From assembly GCA_003024785.1 (NCBI GenBank), contig PUQB01000236.1:1-64000 (forward strand): 64,000 nucleotides of DNA. Direction: 5' to 3'. Positions within the stretch are counted from its first letter, which is position 1, and each line of letters opens with the position of its first letter. Under the pieces are notes generated by a model. That model was not told the DNA's origin and ran no database searches. It saw nothing but the letters and a program-made list of their open reading frames with translations. The DNA comes from Selaginella tamariscina. Lineage: Eukaryota; Streptophyta; Lycopodiopsida; Selaginellales; Selaginellaceae. Below, one piece after another: positions 26,770-38,079 of this stretch. A program made the translations under genes and the position numbers.

Positions 26770-28718
26770 TATATAAATTGTCGCATTACTCCCGCAGTCT
26801 GGGGCTCATGAGCAGGACAACAGTAATAAACCTTTGCATCTGTGCAAGACCACCTTCGGCATGTCCGTGGAAGGCCATTTTCCACCACCGTACCACCACA
26901 CTGCTGAACTTCCTTCCTCTCCACCTTTGTAGGTTCCTGAAGGTTGAGCAGCTTATCAAATTCTGCGAGGCATCGATGGACATCCCCAAGCTTCTTGTAC
27001 TCAACAGGATGGCTCTTAACTTGAGCCAAATCCACTCCGTACTGCTCCGCTCCATATTGCGTATCAAAATAATATGATCCTCCGCATTGTCCTCTGCCTC
27101 GTCACTCATTGCTAATGCATGGCAAGCAGCAACGTAGCTGACCAAGTCCTCGGGAACTCCCTCATCCTTCACGTTCACCTTCTCGGGCATTATGTAAATG
27201 AACTGATGCTCTAAATCCCATTCCTCAGAGAGCCACCTTGGTAGAACCTCCTCCTGCCAAACCCTGTGTGATCCTTTCCTCCTCTTGTTCTTCCATTTGG
27301 AGATTGTGATTTGCACAGCCTTGATTGTCAAGATGCCTGTCTCCACCTAGTTTGAGGTATATGACATCCAAAGCTCTCTCGTTGAAGGCAACAGGTCCTA
27401 CCAACACGCCCTCACTGAGCTTGTCCCTCATCAACGTTTGAAGCAGAGCTGCTTCACAGCCATGCTCGTAAGTCCTGTAGTGCATAAATGGTAACCCATC
27501 CCACAACTTTCCTTGATACCTCATCACAGCTATGACCAGGCCTTCCACATTCCAGCCTGCTCGCGCAGGATTTCTGCCACAGACAAGGCAGTCCATTCTA
27601 ACAGCCTCTGCCCAATTCTGGACTGCAGCATATTCGAGGCTGCTCTGCAACGCCTTTTGTTGCTCCATGATACAGTACTCAGCTCTGGTGCGCAAGTATG
27701 GGCTCAGAAGCTTGAATCTGTGGCCCTCCTTGTAGAAGCACGTCAAGTCCACCGGCTGCTTGAGATGAATACCTCGGACACCTGTAGTCACCATTTCTAT
27801 GGCAGATGCAAGCTGCGCCTTGGTGGTCTGCAATTGAATCAGTTTCTCAAACAGCTTGCTTGTATATGGCTCCTCAATCTTCTGCCTGAAATGCCGGGCG
27901 TCCCCTTTCACTTCTTCGTAAAAGCGCAATAGCCGCGGCATCCCCAGTTAGACAGTCAAGTGCTTCTAGCTTGTCATTCGGAAGGCTTGACTGTCCAATC
28001 CATGTTTGGAGCTCAGCATGCGTGTAAGGACCGTCGAAGTCGAATGTTGGAGGACTTGTCACTGCAGCAAATATCCTGCGCTCCCTGCTGTTGGTCAACG
28101 AAGTCTTAACGAGGATGTGGTGACACGACACTGCATTCCATAGAGCCGCCTGCTCATTTGGATAGTTTTCAAACTTATCCCAGTCGTCTACCACGAATAG
28201 CAAGGGATCCCTTGCGTGAGATAAACACCACTTGCTAAGCTGCTCCATCTTGTCTAGACAAGCCAAACGTTGGTCACGCCGCTTGCCACCAGCAATGCGT
28301 GCCGCAACACGTGTACCGGAGCAGTGATGAAACGAGCGGCACATATGTAAACCACTTTCCGCTTCATTCCCAAGAGCATATAGCCAACTATTGAGCTCAC
28401 TGCAGTGCTCTTCCCAGACCCTTTGACGCCCTGAATCTGCAAATCAGCACCGCCTTGGAGAGCTACCATCACTCGAAACAAATCTTCAGCTCTGGCCCTG
28501 CCTATGTACCTGAATTCCCTCGAAGAATCGGCGCCGAAAAACGCTGTAGGTTGTACAAGCGTCTGGAATTTGCTCGTATCCCACAAGAAATCTGCTCCTG
28601 GCATAACTCCATACACAGCCTCAAGATCCTTCAAGACATCCTTAGCCTGGTCAAGGACCACAGAATCCCAAGCCTCATCCACAGAATCGTCATGCACGCG
28701 CTGCCTCTTCATGCCCAA
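26770..28718 (-). CDS. Crinkler/RHS-type P-loop NTPase with C-terminal nuclease-like domain, copy A
   Basis: From MGMKRQRVHDDSVDEAWDS (28718) the protein runs through EFRYIGRARAEDLFRVM, a Walker A loop GVKGSGKSTAV (about 28410), a Walker B strand LLFVVDDWDKFENY (about 28200), YTHAELQTWIG, HRFKLLSPYL, then a C-terminal region with NVEGLVIAVMRYQGKLWDG, RALDVIYLKL and TIKAVQITISKW. The last block resembles the PD-(D/E)xK nuclease module of Crinkler-RHS-type proteins, where a QxT strand replaces ExK. That architecture is known from oomycete and fungal Crinklers, trypanosome RHS proteins and some plants; the specific match here is inference. A C-rich end (QQCGGTVVENG) follows. Frame breaks at about 28265, 27935, 27335 and 27030. 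Single-exon and GC-richer than its surroundings. About 90 percent identical by eye to 43154-45070. Confidence 0.6.
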
Positions 28719-28739
28719 ACCCTAGCCCTAGCTGTGCCC

Positions 28740-30990
28740 TAACAAAAGAATCTATTGGAAGATCATTAGGTTGAAATTACTAATTAAACTTTAATGAATA
28801 TTTTATTTTGTTCACTGACAGGTTGTGTAATTCTCTATGTTATACATAAAAAATACACTAAATTAATTAAATAAACTCTTATTATCATTTGAGCACATAT
28901 AGTTTTGTTCTGTTATTGGTGTTTATTACAAACATACCAGGACGAATAGGAACTCGACGTATGTAATGTGTTATAAATTATTCATAAAGAAATAATATGG
29001 AAAATAAGAATTTGATGTTTGTATGTGTTATAAATTATTTATAGAGAAATAAATATAGGATGTGTGAATGTTGTAATAAATGCCTGAATGAATTCATATC
29101 AATTTATAATGGTTTAATCTTTTGTTAATCATTTTTAATTGTATACATAGAAATGGATATTCTTAAAAATGCCCGGTTTCAATAAGATATTGAGAGTATA
29201 TATAACATTTTATACTGCTTAAAATATATATATTTTATGTGAGTATGTAAGGACGCTTTTCTTTGTTGTTATTTAATTATTTGTTCTTGAAGAAACATAT
29301 GTCCTTAGTCCAAATGGGAGAACAAAGAGCTTTGAAGAAATTGAAAACTAATTTAGGACAAAGTGATAAGCAAGAGACAACAAAAATTAAATAGATTTTA
29401 CTAACCATGTATAAGCTTCTACATTTCTCTCTAAATTACTTTGTATAATCAACACACTCTCTAATTACTTACTTGTATATTTAGAACGTGTTGGAAGAAA
29501 TGCATGTGGTGGAGAATCAACATCGAGTAAGTCTTGAGTCATTTTTAGAGTCGGCGTTGTTATACAATCATTCGTACAATTTCGTACAAATAAGTGTTCA
29601 AGGCTATGAATAATAAGAAATTGTAGTTGTCCGTATAAAACTTTATCTATTGGTTATCCTCGGCTCCAAAGATATGTTCTTTAGTAAAAATGTGTATATT
29701 ATAGTGTAAAAGAATTTTCATAAGGTGATTCAAGCTTTACATAATTATATTTTTGTGTTTTCTTAAAAAAAGGGAATTGCTACATAGAATAATTCTTAAA
29801 TAAAATGAAATAAGTTTTACTAAATTCTTTTTTTATATTTGTTTCTTGATTGTAAAAAACTTTTGGTTGTAACTAAACATGATTAGTTCCAATTTGAAAA
29901 GGATTGACTAACTTGATCAAAGTGAAAGCCCATCCTTGGCACTGAAGTTTGTTCATGTAACAATGTGTATTTTAATTGTATTATCCATGAACAATTATCC
30001 ATCCTCGGCACCAAGAATGGTTCATGCAACATTGTGTGGCACTGAAGATGGTTAATGCATTATCGTGTAACTGAATTGTATATTCTAAGAACAATTGTAC
30101 CATCCTTGGAACAATGGATTTGAAATACCTATAGTAAGACCTTTTTTCACAATGATTCGCCCTCAGCGTCGAGGATGGAGTAGGGCCCTATGGAGACACT
30201 TTAAAGTTGGACAAATTTAGTGAAGGATGTTCATGCATATGTCTGTTGATATTAAAAAAAAAACTTTTTTTTGCTAATTTCCTAGGTCTACCTCTTTCTC
30301 TATCACATTTTTAAATCTTTGCAGCATTATTAACACTCTTCCTTAACAAGGCTGGATGCAATCAAAATGACTTCTTGATTCTTCCTTTTTTGTCTCTATA
30401 GCAAAATGTTCTCTATGTGCATTCTTGGTTGTTTGCTGAATCCTTTCTGGGCTGTCCTTTCTTCCACAATCGTTTTTCTCTTCTACTTAAGGTGAATATG
30501 ATGCCCATTGTGTAGCTTCCCCTCCATCCTCGGTATGTATGATTAGCAGACAGAAAAACATAATAAAATGTACAAAACTACACTAGGATGACTATACACA
30601 TAACTTAATAATAAACTAGTATTACAATAACTATATATAGTTAATACACAACTATGTGTACGACCTTTGTTACCCAACCGTAACTATAACAAAAATTACA
30701 TCTAAGTAAGAACTATTTGTAGTGAAAATTATAAACTATATGATGTACGCAGACTATAGAAGAGATTTCTTACATAGTATACAATAGTGAATTTAAGACT
30801 AGAAACTATACATGGTGCAATCACTTATTGGTAAAAAAGACTACACCAAGGACTAGACATGAAAATTGATGCCAAAACTATACAAAGCATTGGCGCACAT
30901 CAAACTTTTCTATACGGTATAGTATTTAATCAAGTACATAAGATACTATATATAGTATATTTGCATAGTTGGAGATTGAACTATATAAAA
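28740..30990. other. AT-rich spacer with degenerate repeats; no gene seen
   Basis: Begins with about 150 bp that is also found beside the second Crinkler copy (28815-28900 against 45195-45330). A degenerate repeat with CCATCC-TGGCAC-type units lies at about 29925-30130. From about 30570 on, AACTATA-like motifs are frequent, as in subterminal regions of transposons. No coding stretch recognised. Confidence 0.5.
29925..30130. repeat. Degenerate tandem repeat (about 60-70 bp unit)
   Basis: Three loosely related units containing CCATCCTTGGCACTGAAG or a close variant, then GTTCATGTAACAATGTGT-like sequence, then GAATTGTATTATCC. Unit boundaries are approximate. Confidence 0.4.
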
Positions 30991-31025
30991 AAACTAGCTA
31001 TAGCGGCCTTTTGGAATTTCTAGTG
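30570..31025. mobile_element. CACTA-like transposon terminus with subterminal AACTATA motifs
   Basis: Read on the minus strand from 31025 the sequence is CACTAGAAATTCCAAAAGG then CCGCTATAGC, very like the ends of plant CACTA (En/Spm) elements, which start CACTA and carry CTATAG-type subterminal motifs. From 30570 to 31010 short AACTATA/TATAGTT motifs recur in both orientations. A CACTAGGATGACTATAC at about 30582 could be the other end of a short internally deleted element, but the two ends match only over CACTAG, and no 3-bp target duplication is evident. Confidence 0.35.
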
Positions 31026-31399
31026 TGTGGCACTCTACATCCTCAACATCGAGGATGTGAAGTGCCTCCAAGGGAAGGAAAATGTTTATTGAATACAACT
31101 ATATAGTTGTCATATATAATTTAGTTTTCACTATATCAAGAACTAGGTCCAATACCCTAGGCAACATTGTAGGTTAGTAAAATATAGTATTATATGCCCG
31201 ATGTAGTTCATGAAACAACAATGCTGTAGCAAAAGCATATTCTAATAGAAAAAATCATTGGGGTCCAGAAAATTCGTCCTCATCAAGAAGCTTGATTTTT
31301 ACTGGGCCATGTAAGAAAATACTTGCCAATTCCATAATAGATCATGCATGAGAAATGAAAGATGTGATCATCCGGCCTGAGGTTATGTGGAAATTCAAA

Positions 31400-32573
31400 G
31401 TCCTATCTATCTTTATGTACTGAGGATACCTAAAAAAATTATCTATGTAAACATGGTCTGAAGCAGGAATGACACGTGCCTATAAGATGACATTGTTAGC
31501 AAGTTTGATAGTATGGGTTTGATAGTATGGTTGGTGGACTCTCTGTTGGCGTTGAAAACTTTACCATTAGCAAAGATATTGTCTTCATCATTCAAAATTA
31601 CAACATGATCTCCCATAGTGTACTCAACTGCCTACGCATGTTTACTAAGTCAAAACAAAAATATAAATAGAACTACAGTAGCAAGCAAACCTCTCGAGCT
31701 TTGATAGTTGCCTTCCTCCATTTCAATTGAGTAGCATTTCCCTTAAGCAAAAGTTTTTAGTAGCTGCGAATGACAATGGTAAGAATAATGTACCTTTATC
31801 ATTATTTTTTGATGTCTAGATTGGTTACCATTCTAAAAATTTGGTTTGAGCATTAGAAAAATTCACACTTTTCAAAAATTAGTCAAAGGTACCTTGTTAG
31901 CGTTTTGATCATTTCTGCTTTTTGATTTATGCTCATATTCTTGTTTTTGTTTCCTCTATGCCCTCGGTGCTTGCAATTAGGATTGAAATTACATGGGAAG
32001 AATAAATGTGTATAGACATATACCTGTTCCTCTTCTTCTGAGTTGTCTTTTGATCTAGACACCTCCTCTTCAACCCCAGCCTCCAAATCGCCATTTCATT
32101 AGTGGCACAGAACATCAAGGATTCGGGCCATCTTATAATGTTTTGTAATCTGCACATTAGAAAAATAGTAGTTTGGCCATCTACTTTACCTCGAGATTCA
32201 GAAGACTAAGTCGCTTCTCCTCTCCAGGGATCTTAATATATTTGTTTACATTCTTTAGCTTATGCAAGCCATCAATTCTAATTTGCAGGTACCGGATGTT
32301 GTTCTCCTCTTCAGAGCCAAGAACCAACCCTACACCAACTCGAACTTCTTTCTCTCAGTAGTATCGCGGCTGAAGCAGCTTAGCCATATAAAGCGCATTG
32401 AAAAATACCAACAACTCATCATTATCTTCACTCTGGAAGCTATCAACTACACTTTTGTGTTGCCAAAAAGAATAGTCCCTTGTCTTTTTGCCTACACGCA
32501 ATGCCTTTTGCATGTGGTTCCATTTCCAGTTCGTCAGCATGGAAATCCACTTCTCAATGTAATCGATATCTAC
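31400..32573 (-). pseudogene. Degenerate transposon-type protein gene
   Basis: Minus-strand coding remnants: IDYIEKWISMLTNWKWNHMQ and SVVDSFQSEDNDELLVFF (32570-32355), LRIDGLHKLKNVNKYIKIPG (about 32290-32220), an acidic stretch EAGVEEEVSRSKDNSEEEEQ (about 32085), KWRKATIKARE (about 31700) and MGDHVVILNDEDNIFANGKV (about 31615). The last block resembles the GDKICLLRNNEIVGTGTV segment at 34440, a domain type found in plant transposon proteins. Stops and frame changes separate the pieces. Exact family not recognised. Confidence 0.4.
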
Positions 32574-32581
32574 TAGAAATT

Positions 32582-32930
32582 AATTGAGAAAATCCCATTA
32601 ATATATACAAATGTAGATTAAGTACTAAAATAATTAACTAAATTAATTATGATAATCATGTTTAATATTAGAATATTCTTGGAATAATAAGAAAATAAGA
32701 AAGAATATCCCATTAATATAAAGATTACTTACTCAAGTAATTAAGAAAATGATATTAATATACACATTATGAACATATTTTAATTTAATAATAGATCATT
32801 TTATCTAATATATAGTCATATATAGTTTTAATAATATATATTAATTTAATATTGATAATAAGGTTTAACATAGGAATATTCTTGAAATAATAAGAAATTG
32901 AGAAAATCCCATTAATATATACAAATGTAG
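32582..32930. repeat. Direct repeat, 314 bp apart, in AT-rich DNA
   Basis: A 35-bp segment starting AATTGAGAAAATCCCATTAA at 32582 recurs identically at 32896. Flanking sequence (AATATTCTTG-AATAAGAAA, CCCATTAATAT) is also repeated at lower identity up to about 33100, so this is a degenerate tandem duplication of about 314 bp. Confidence 0.7.
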
Positions 32931-33657
32931 AATAATTACTGAAGTAATTAAGAATAAGACTAATTTAATTATGATAATTAGGTTTAATATTGAAATATTC
33001 TTTGAATATTAAGAAAATAATAAAGAATATCCATTAATAGTAGGAAATGTAATTAATTACTCGAGTAATTAAGAAAATAATATTAATAAATAATATATAC
33101 TTGAATATTAAGAATGTAGAATAATTACTAAAATTTTATAATATTAAACATCTTAAATCACCTGAATCACATTAAATGCAATTTCATTAAACTCATTGGA
33201 ATTGGAGAGTATATATATCAGAGTGTCGGTTATTTGTGTCAACTCATCTTAAATTTTATTTTCTATTCTTTTCAAAAAATTTGAATTTTTGACATAAGTA
33301 ATGTAAATTTGAAAATGCATTTAATTTCCCACTCAAATTTAAATCTAGTTTTTTTCTCCGGCAAGGATTTCATTATTTCTGTAATTTTCACTCTTCAGAT
33401 CTTCTTTTTTCTTAATAGTGATCAACTCAGGAGAGACATTAAATTGGGTGTTATTGTTTATAGGAAAGCACAACGCCTTCAGTGCTGTTTATAAGTATTA
33501 TAAACAAATTTAGATATACTTATAAAGATTCACTCTCTTACATTCTCTTAAAATTAGAATTTAGGGGTTTAAGAATGCATTAGGATTACAATATATTTCA
33601 TTAGGGATTTATCTCGCTTAAATATCCTTCTAACTTAATATTCTCTGTTAACCGGGG

Positions 33658-34285
33658 CAGTGGGATTAATCCAGCCATTTCTTTTTTCCTCTTAAAAGAA
33701 GTGGCGGGATTAATCTCGCCACCATCTCTTTAATATCCATAGTAAAATTAGTTTGAGCAATGCTTCTCCGCCTTTAAAAAAAAGTAGTAGGATTAATCCC
33801 GCTGATAACTCTCTCAAATAATAAAGAGTTACCTGAATTTATTAGAAAGAGTTGTCGGCGGGATTAATCTCGCCAACCATTCTAGGAGGCAGATAAGGGG
33901 TGCCGAGATTAATCTCGCCACCACTCCCCTATTTTAAATATTTATGGGCAGGATTTATCCCAAGGTCTCTTTAAAATCATAGCTTTGGAGAGAGTTGTGG
34001 GCGAGATTAATCCCGCCACCTATTCCCGTTGTAAGAGTTGTGGGCGGGATTAATCCCGCCGCCTCTTCCTCGTCAGAAGGAGTCCGCGGCAGGATTAATC
34101 TCGCCGCCTCTCTTCGATGAGGAAGATCCAGCAGCGGGATTAATCCTGCCGATTCTTCCTCGTCAGAGGGAATTGGCAGTGGGATTAATCCTGCCAACTC
34201 TATCCGAAGGGGTAGAGTTGGCGGTGGGATTAATCCCGCCCACTGTTCCTTGTCGGAGAGAGTCGTGGGCGAGATTAATCCCGCC
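33658..34285. repeat. Array of 13 18-bp palindromes on a 45-bp period
   Basis: Core GGCGGGATTAATCCCGCC is a perfect 18-bp palindrome at 34043-34060. Variants start at about 33658, 33703, 33786, 33857, 33902, 33947 (degenerate), 34000, 34043, 34088, 34133, 34178, 34223 and 34268. From 34043 on, the spacing is exactly 45 bp, that is 15 codons. Linkers are similar too (CTCTTCCTCGTCAGA-like). Both strands stay open across the array because the palindrome reads AGLIPP in either direction. Confidence 0.92.
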
Positions 34286-37172
34286 CATCACTTGTATTAA
34301 TCAAGTATGAGATATTATCTTTATACATAATTATATATTATTGCACATGCATATTATTAAGCAATCGCAGTTCAGATTTCTTAAAAATATTACATAAACA
34401 AATATCATAAATAACATAATTATTTATGTGCAGGACAATATGTTTAATACTGGAGATAAAATATGTCTTCTTCGGAACAACGAGATAGTTGGCACTGGAA
34501 CTGTGAAAGTTCGAGATGATAATGCATCATGTCACAATATTGCCCAAGGATCTTGTGTGTATGTATGGGTGAACACCATTTATAAACATGTTAAGGTTCC
34601 GGAAATGGAATTTGAGGAGGGTTCTCCTGTATTGTGGAATTTAGATGAAATCAAGGCTGACACAGAATATGTAAAGTCACAAATAAATAGTAGAACAAGT
34701 TCACCAGATGATGGCTTGCCTGCTGTGATGGATGAGGTGATTCTCTTTCTTCATATTATATATATATACTTATACAATAAATAAATTGATATATTATTAT
34801 GTATCATTTAAAATATATTCATAGTTTGTTAGATTGAGGTTGGGAAAGGCATCATCACAACCATAAATCCAATGGTAGCAGTGTCAGAAGAGAAACTAGG
34901 GTCCGACTTCGTGGGTGTAGTTGTGACAGAGGTTTCAAATGGCACATTGCATATGGATCCCTCGTGAGGTGGCGAACATCTGAATTAAGACGGCAAGATG
35001 GTTCAACATATTCTGGGTTGGATTTCAATAATAACAACCCGGAAGAACAACTCATATTTGAAGAGGTTCCTTGCATTGGTCCTATTGTAAGAAAAAGGCG
35101 ATTCATGGGTTGCAGATCTTCCCCTGCAAGTTTCAGCAAGAGGGTAAGATGGATCCTACATCTTCCGAAAGTGTTACGAGCATTTCCACGATTGACTGCT
35201 GCAAGAAGAAGTGTTGTCAGATGGCAGACCGGAATGAAATTACCCAATGTAGACATGTCTTTCGTACGCTCACCCAAAAGCAAAGGCATGAGTTTGTATA
35301 TGCTGCACTAACTGGGTGTATTGATGGAATGGCCTCGGACACAGGTTATCAGAGTACATCCATGGTATTTAATAAGGTGGCCATCTGCTTCAAAGCTTGG
35401 TACAGTATATACGGGATCCCAAAGACCACGTTCTACCGTCGGAGGGATGAGTGGCTAGATGGAGCGCGAACCTCAGTACATGGGAACACTCGCTTGGTCA
35501 AAACCCGCTCTCACATTATGGCAGCCATAGAGATACTCAAGGCTTTTGTGGAAGCAAATGCAGACAGGATGCCTCACAAATGCCGAACCACAAATGCAGG
35601 GGTCAGGGAAAATCTCAAGGTTTTGCCTTCAATCTACACTCAATTGAAGCTGTGTGAACATGTGAACAAGTGCCTCAGTTTGATGGGGCTCCAAGCAATC
35701 TGCACTGGTACCTTCAACAACATATGGAATACTCATTTTAAGGATGTGGAGATTGCAAAACACTCTAGCTTTTCCAAGTGTGACACTTGTACATCATTGA
35801 AGGCTGCAGAGGCTTGTGCAAAAACCTTGGTGGAGATCACTGCCATTCAAAAGAAGATGGAGGCCCACATGATTGCACAACAAACTTGCCGGTCTCAGTA
35901 CTATGCACACCGCATGCTTTCTGTGTCACGCCCATCAGAGTACCTGTGCTTGATCCATGACAAGATGGATCATTCAAAGACCAGCATTCCAAAGCTCGTT
36001 GCAACACCAAAGTGCCTTGGAAATGTCATGAAACTTCCGATTTCATTGACAGGTGTGCTAACACATGGACACGGTTGTGAGTCATATGGACACTTTTCAC
36101 TTCCACATTGGTCTAGCGACTCCAATTTCACTATTGGGTCGTTGGCCATGTGTTTCAGAAACCTTGAAGCCCACTCACAGACAAGTCCTATCAGTGATCT
36201 CAAAGTGAAGAAACAACACCTTCAACCTTTACATAATGCTCTCATGAACACGTCTGCACTTGAGGCTACTTGGGAATATGAGAGGCATTGTCAGCAGCCT
36301 GCACAAAAAACAGATGGCCCTGTTGAGAGTTCAGGTTCAGTGGAGGGATCTAGCTCAAATAGTGTACATGTGTCCTCAACATCAAATAAGCTTCCTCGTC
36401 ATTTGCTTTTACAGATGGATAATTGTGCAGGCGAGAACAAAAATAGGTAAATCATTTTACTTAAGGGTTTCTCAAGCTCATACTTACTTTTATTTTCTAG
36501 ATATGTGCTAGCATACTTGTCAATGCTTGTTGCCAAAGGTGTGTTTGACAATCACGCTCAGTTTCCTTATGGTTGGTCACACTCATGAAGATATTGATGC
36601 GTTCTTCAGCAAGGTCTCCAACTCTACAAAAAGGACAAGTGCACTTACCTTACCATATGATGAATCTTTTTGAAAATTGCATCTCCAAAAAAAGTTGTGC
36701 TTTGCTTGTGACTGAGGTGCCAGACTTCAAAAAATTTCTCAAGGAGTATATAAAAGAGGGGAGTGATTCTTTAGTTGGTCACCTTGTGCCTACAATTCTT
36801 TTTCTCCATACGAGATGGTATACCTATTATGCAGTACAAGTTACGGCCATCAGAGCAGAGTGGTTACCGAAAGAGGGCTTAATGCTCTTCAAAAGTGAAG
36901 AGGATGGAAAGCCACTTCCCCAGCTCAAGGAACAAGAGGTTATTATTAAGGCAAAAAAATATGTGGCATGGGTTCAAAAATCGATGCCAAAGAATTCTGA
37001 TAAGGCAACTGGTTACTCAGAACTATATAAGCATGTCATTACTATTGGGAGACTGTTGTTCGAGAGTTAAGGGCCTACTGTCACAAGTACAAATTGCAAC
37101 ACCCTTTTTGGCCTAAAACAAGGTGGCAGAGGAGATTGAAATACATCATTGAGCACAGACGACATAGAAGCC
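34038..37172 (+). CDS. DUF7869-type (putative DDE/RNase H-like) transposon protein, frame-broken
   Basis: A possible first exon (34038-34304) is the palindrome array, translated as a 15-residue repeat with AGLIPP. A GT donor at 34305 and a CAG acceptor at 34433 join in phase to DNMFNTGDKICLLRNNEIVG, which resembles an N-terminal domain of plant transposon proteins; the next donor is at about 34734. From 35071 a long frame encodes DCCKKKCCQ, IPKTTFYRRRDEWLDGART, KCDTCTSLKA, CLIHDKMDHSKT and QMDNCAGENKNR. A 53-bp intron (about 36449-36500) follows, then GHTHEDIDAFFSKVSN and RTRWYTYYAVQV-like sequence to 37069, with a frame-shifted tail to about 37172. HDKMD, DNCAGENKN and GHTHEDID are the hallmarks of DUF7869 proteins and fit a DDE triad. 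Frame breaks at about 34960, 35100 and 36575. Confidence 0.6.
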
Positions 37173-37199
37173 AGTAGTGATGTGGAAGTGCAAACCCCA

Positions 37200-38040
37200 C
37201 ACTTTGTTAAAAGGAACCAAAAACCTAAAGCATACTTGATTTTGCAAGGATCTTCAAAAACTAATGATGGTTCTCATTACTCCAGATGTGTCATATAATC
37301 AACCTATTTGGATGGTCAAATTATCGACACTGAAGTAATCACAAAAAATAGTATGGTTAAGGTTGCATGGACAAAAAAGGCGACATGAGAAGGAGAGTGA
37401 AAGATATAATGGATGCCTAAGAAAACATGGTCTCCCAATAAAAAGACCCAGCATGTTTTATAAATGTTAAATCCATTCGATATGGGTGGATGTCAAGAAG
37501 CGTTGATAAAGTCACGATTAACAAAACTGCAAGAGAAAGTATGTTTTTGAAGCTTAAAGCAATTACAAAATTATAAAATATCGTATATTTAATATTCATA
37601 ATTATTATAAATCTTTAATAATAGTACCAAATTGTTTACTTAACTATATAAATTTATAAAAAGATATGGAAGATTGACTATATTATTATAGGATTTTGTA
37701 TATATATATATATTATACTAGTACAAATTTTTAATTAATAATGTTATATTTAAATATTAATATTTTAATAACAACATCAATATTTATATAATGTACCTCT
37801 TATGCTCTTCCTTAATTTTATATTAGGCCATACAATCTTAATATAATATATTATATAATTTAATACCTTCTACTTTTATAATGTTATAATTTTTGTTCAA
37901 TGAATGCTATAATTTATTAAAGGGTCGATTACAAAATAGAATATTCTAAAGAATATTCTGTTTTCAAACATACATTCTAAAGAATATTCCTTTAATATTA
38001 GAAAATGCTAATTAAATAGCTAAAATTACTAATTATTATG
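37200..38040. other. AT-rich element flank; small palindrome
   Basis: No coding sequence seen. At 37939-37960 AGAATATTCTAAAGAATATTCT forms a compact inverted repeat, with CATTCTAAAGAATATTCC at about 37972. The same AATATTCTT words occur in the repeat at 32582-33100, so this may be the other flank of the element. Confidence 0.35.
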
Positions 38041-38079
38041 AAATGGGACTATAGCCATGCCCATTTAGTTACAACTTGT

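Noticed and set aside
30582..31025. Complete short CACTA element
   Set aside because: Only CACTAG is shared by the two ends and the flanking triplets differ, so a full element is not supported.
33955..34197. Minus-strand open frame with AGLIPL repeats
   Set aside because: It is the mirror of the palindrome array. The plus-strand frame joins in phase to the next exon, while no minus-strand continuation was seen.
33658..34285. CRISPR array
   Set aside because: Regular repeats with spacers, but the spacers are themselves similar, the repeat is palindromic and coding, there are no cas genes, and the genome is a plant nuclear one.
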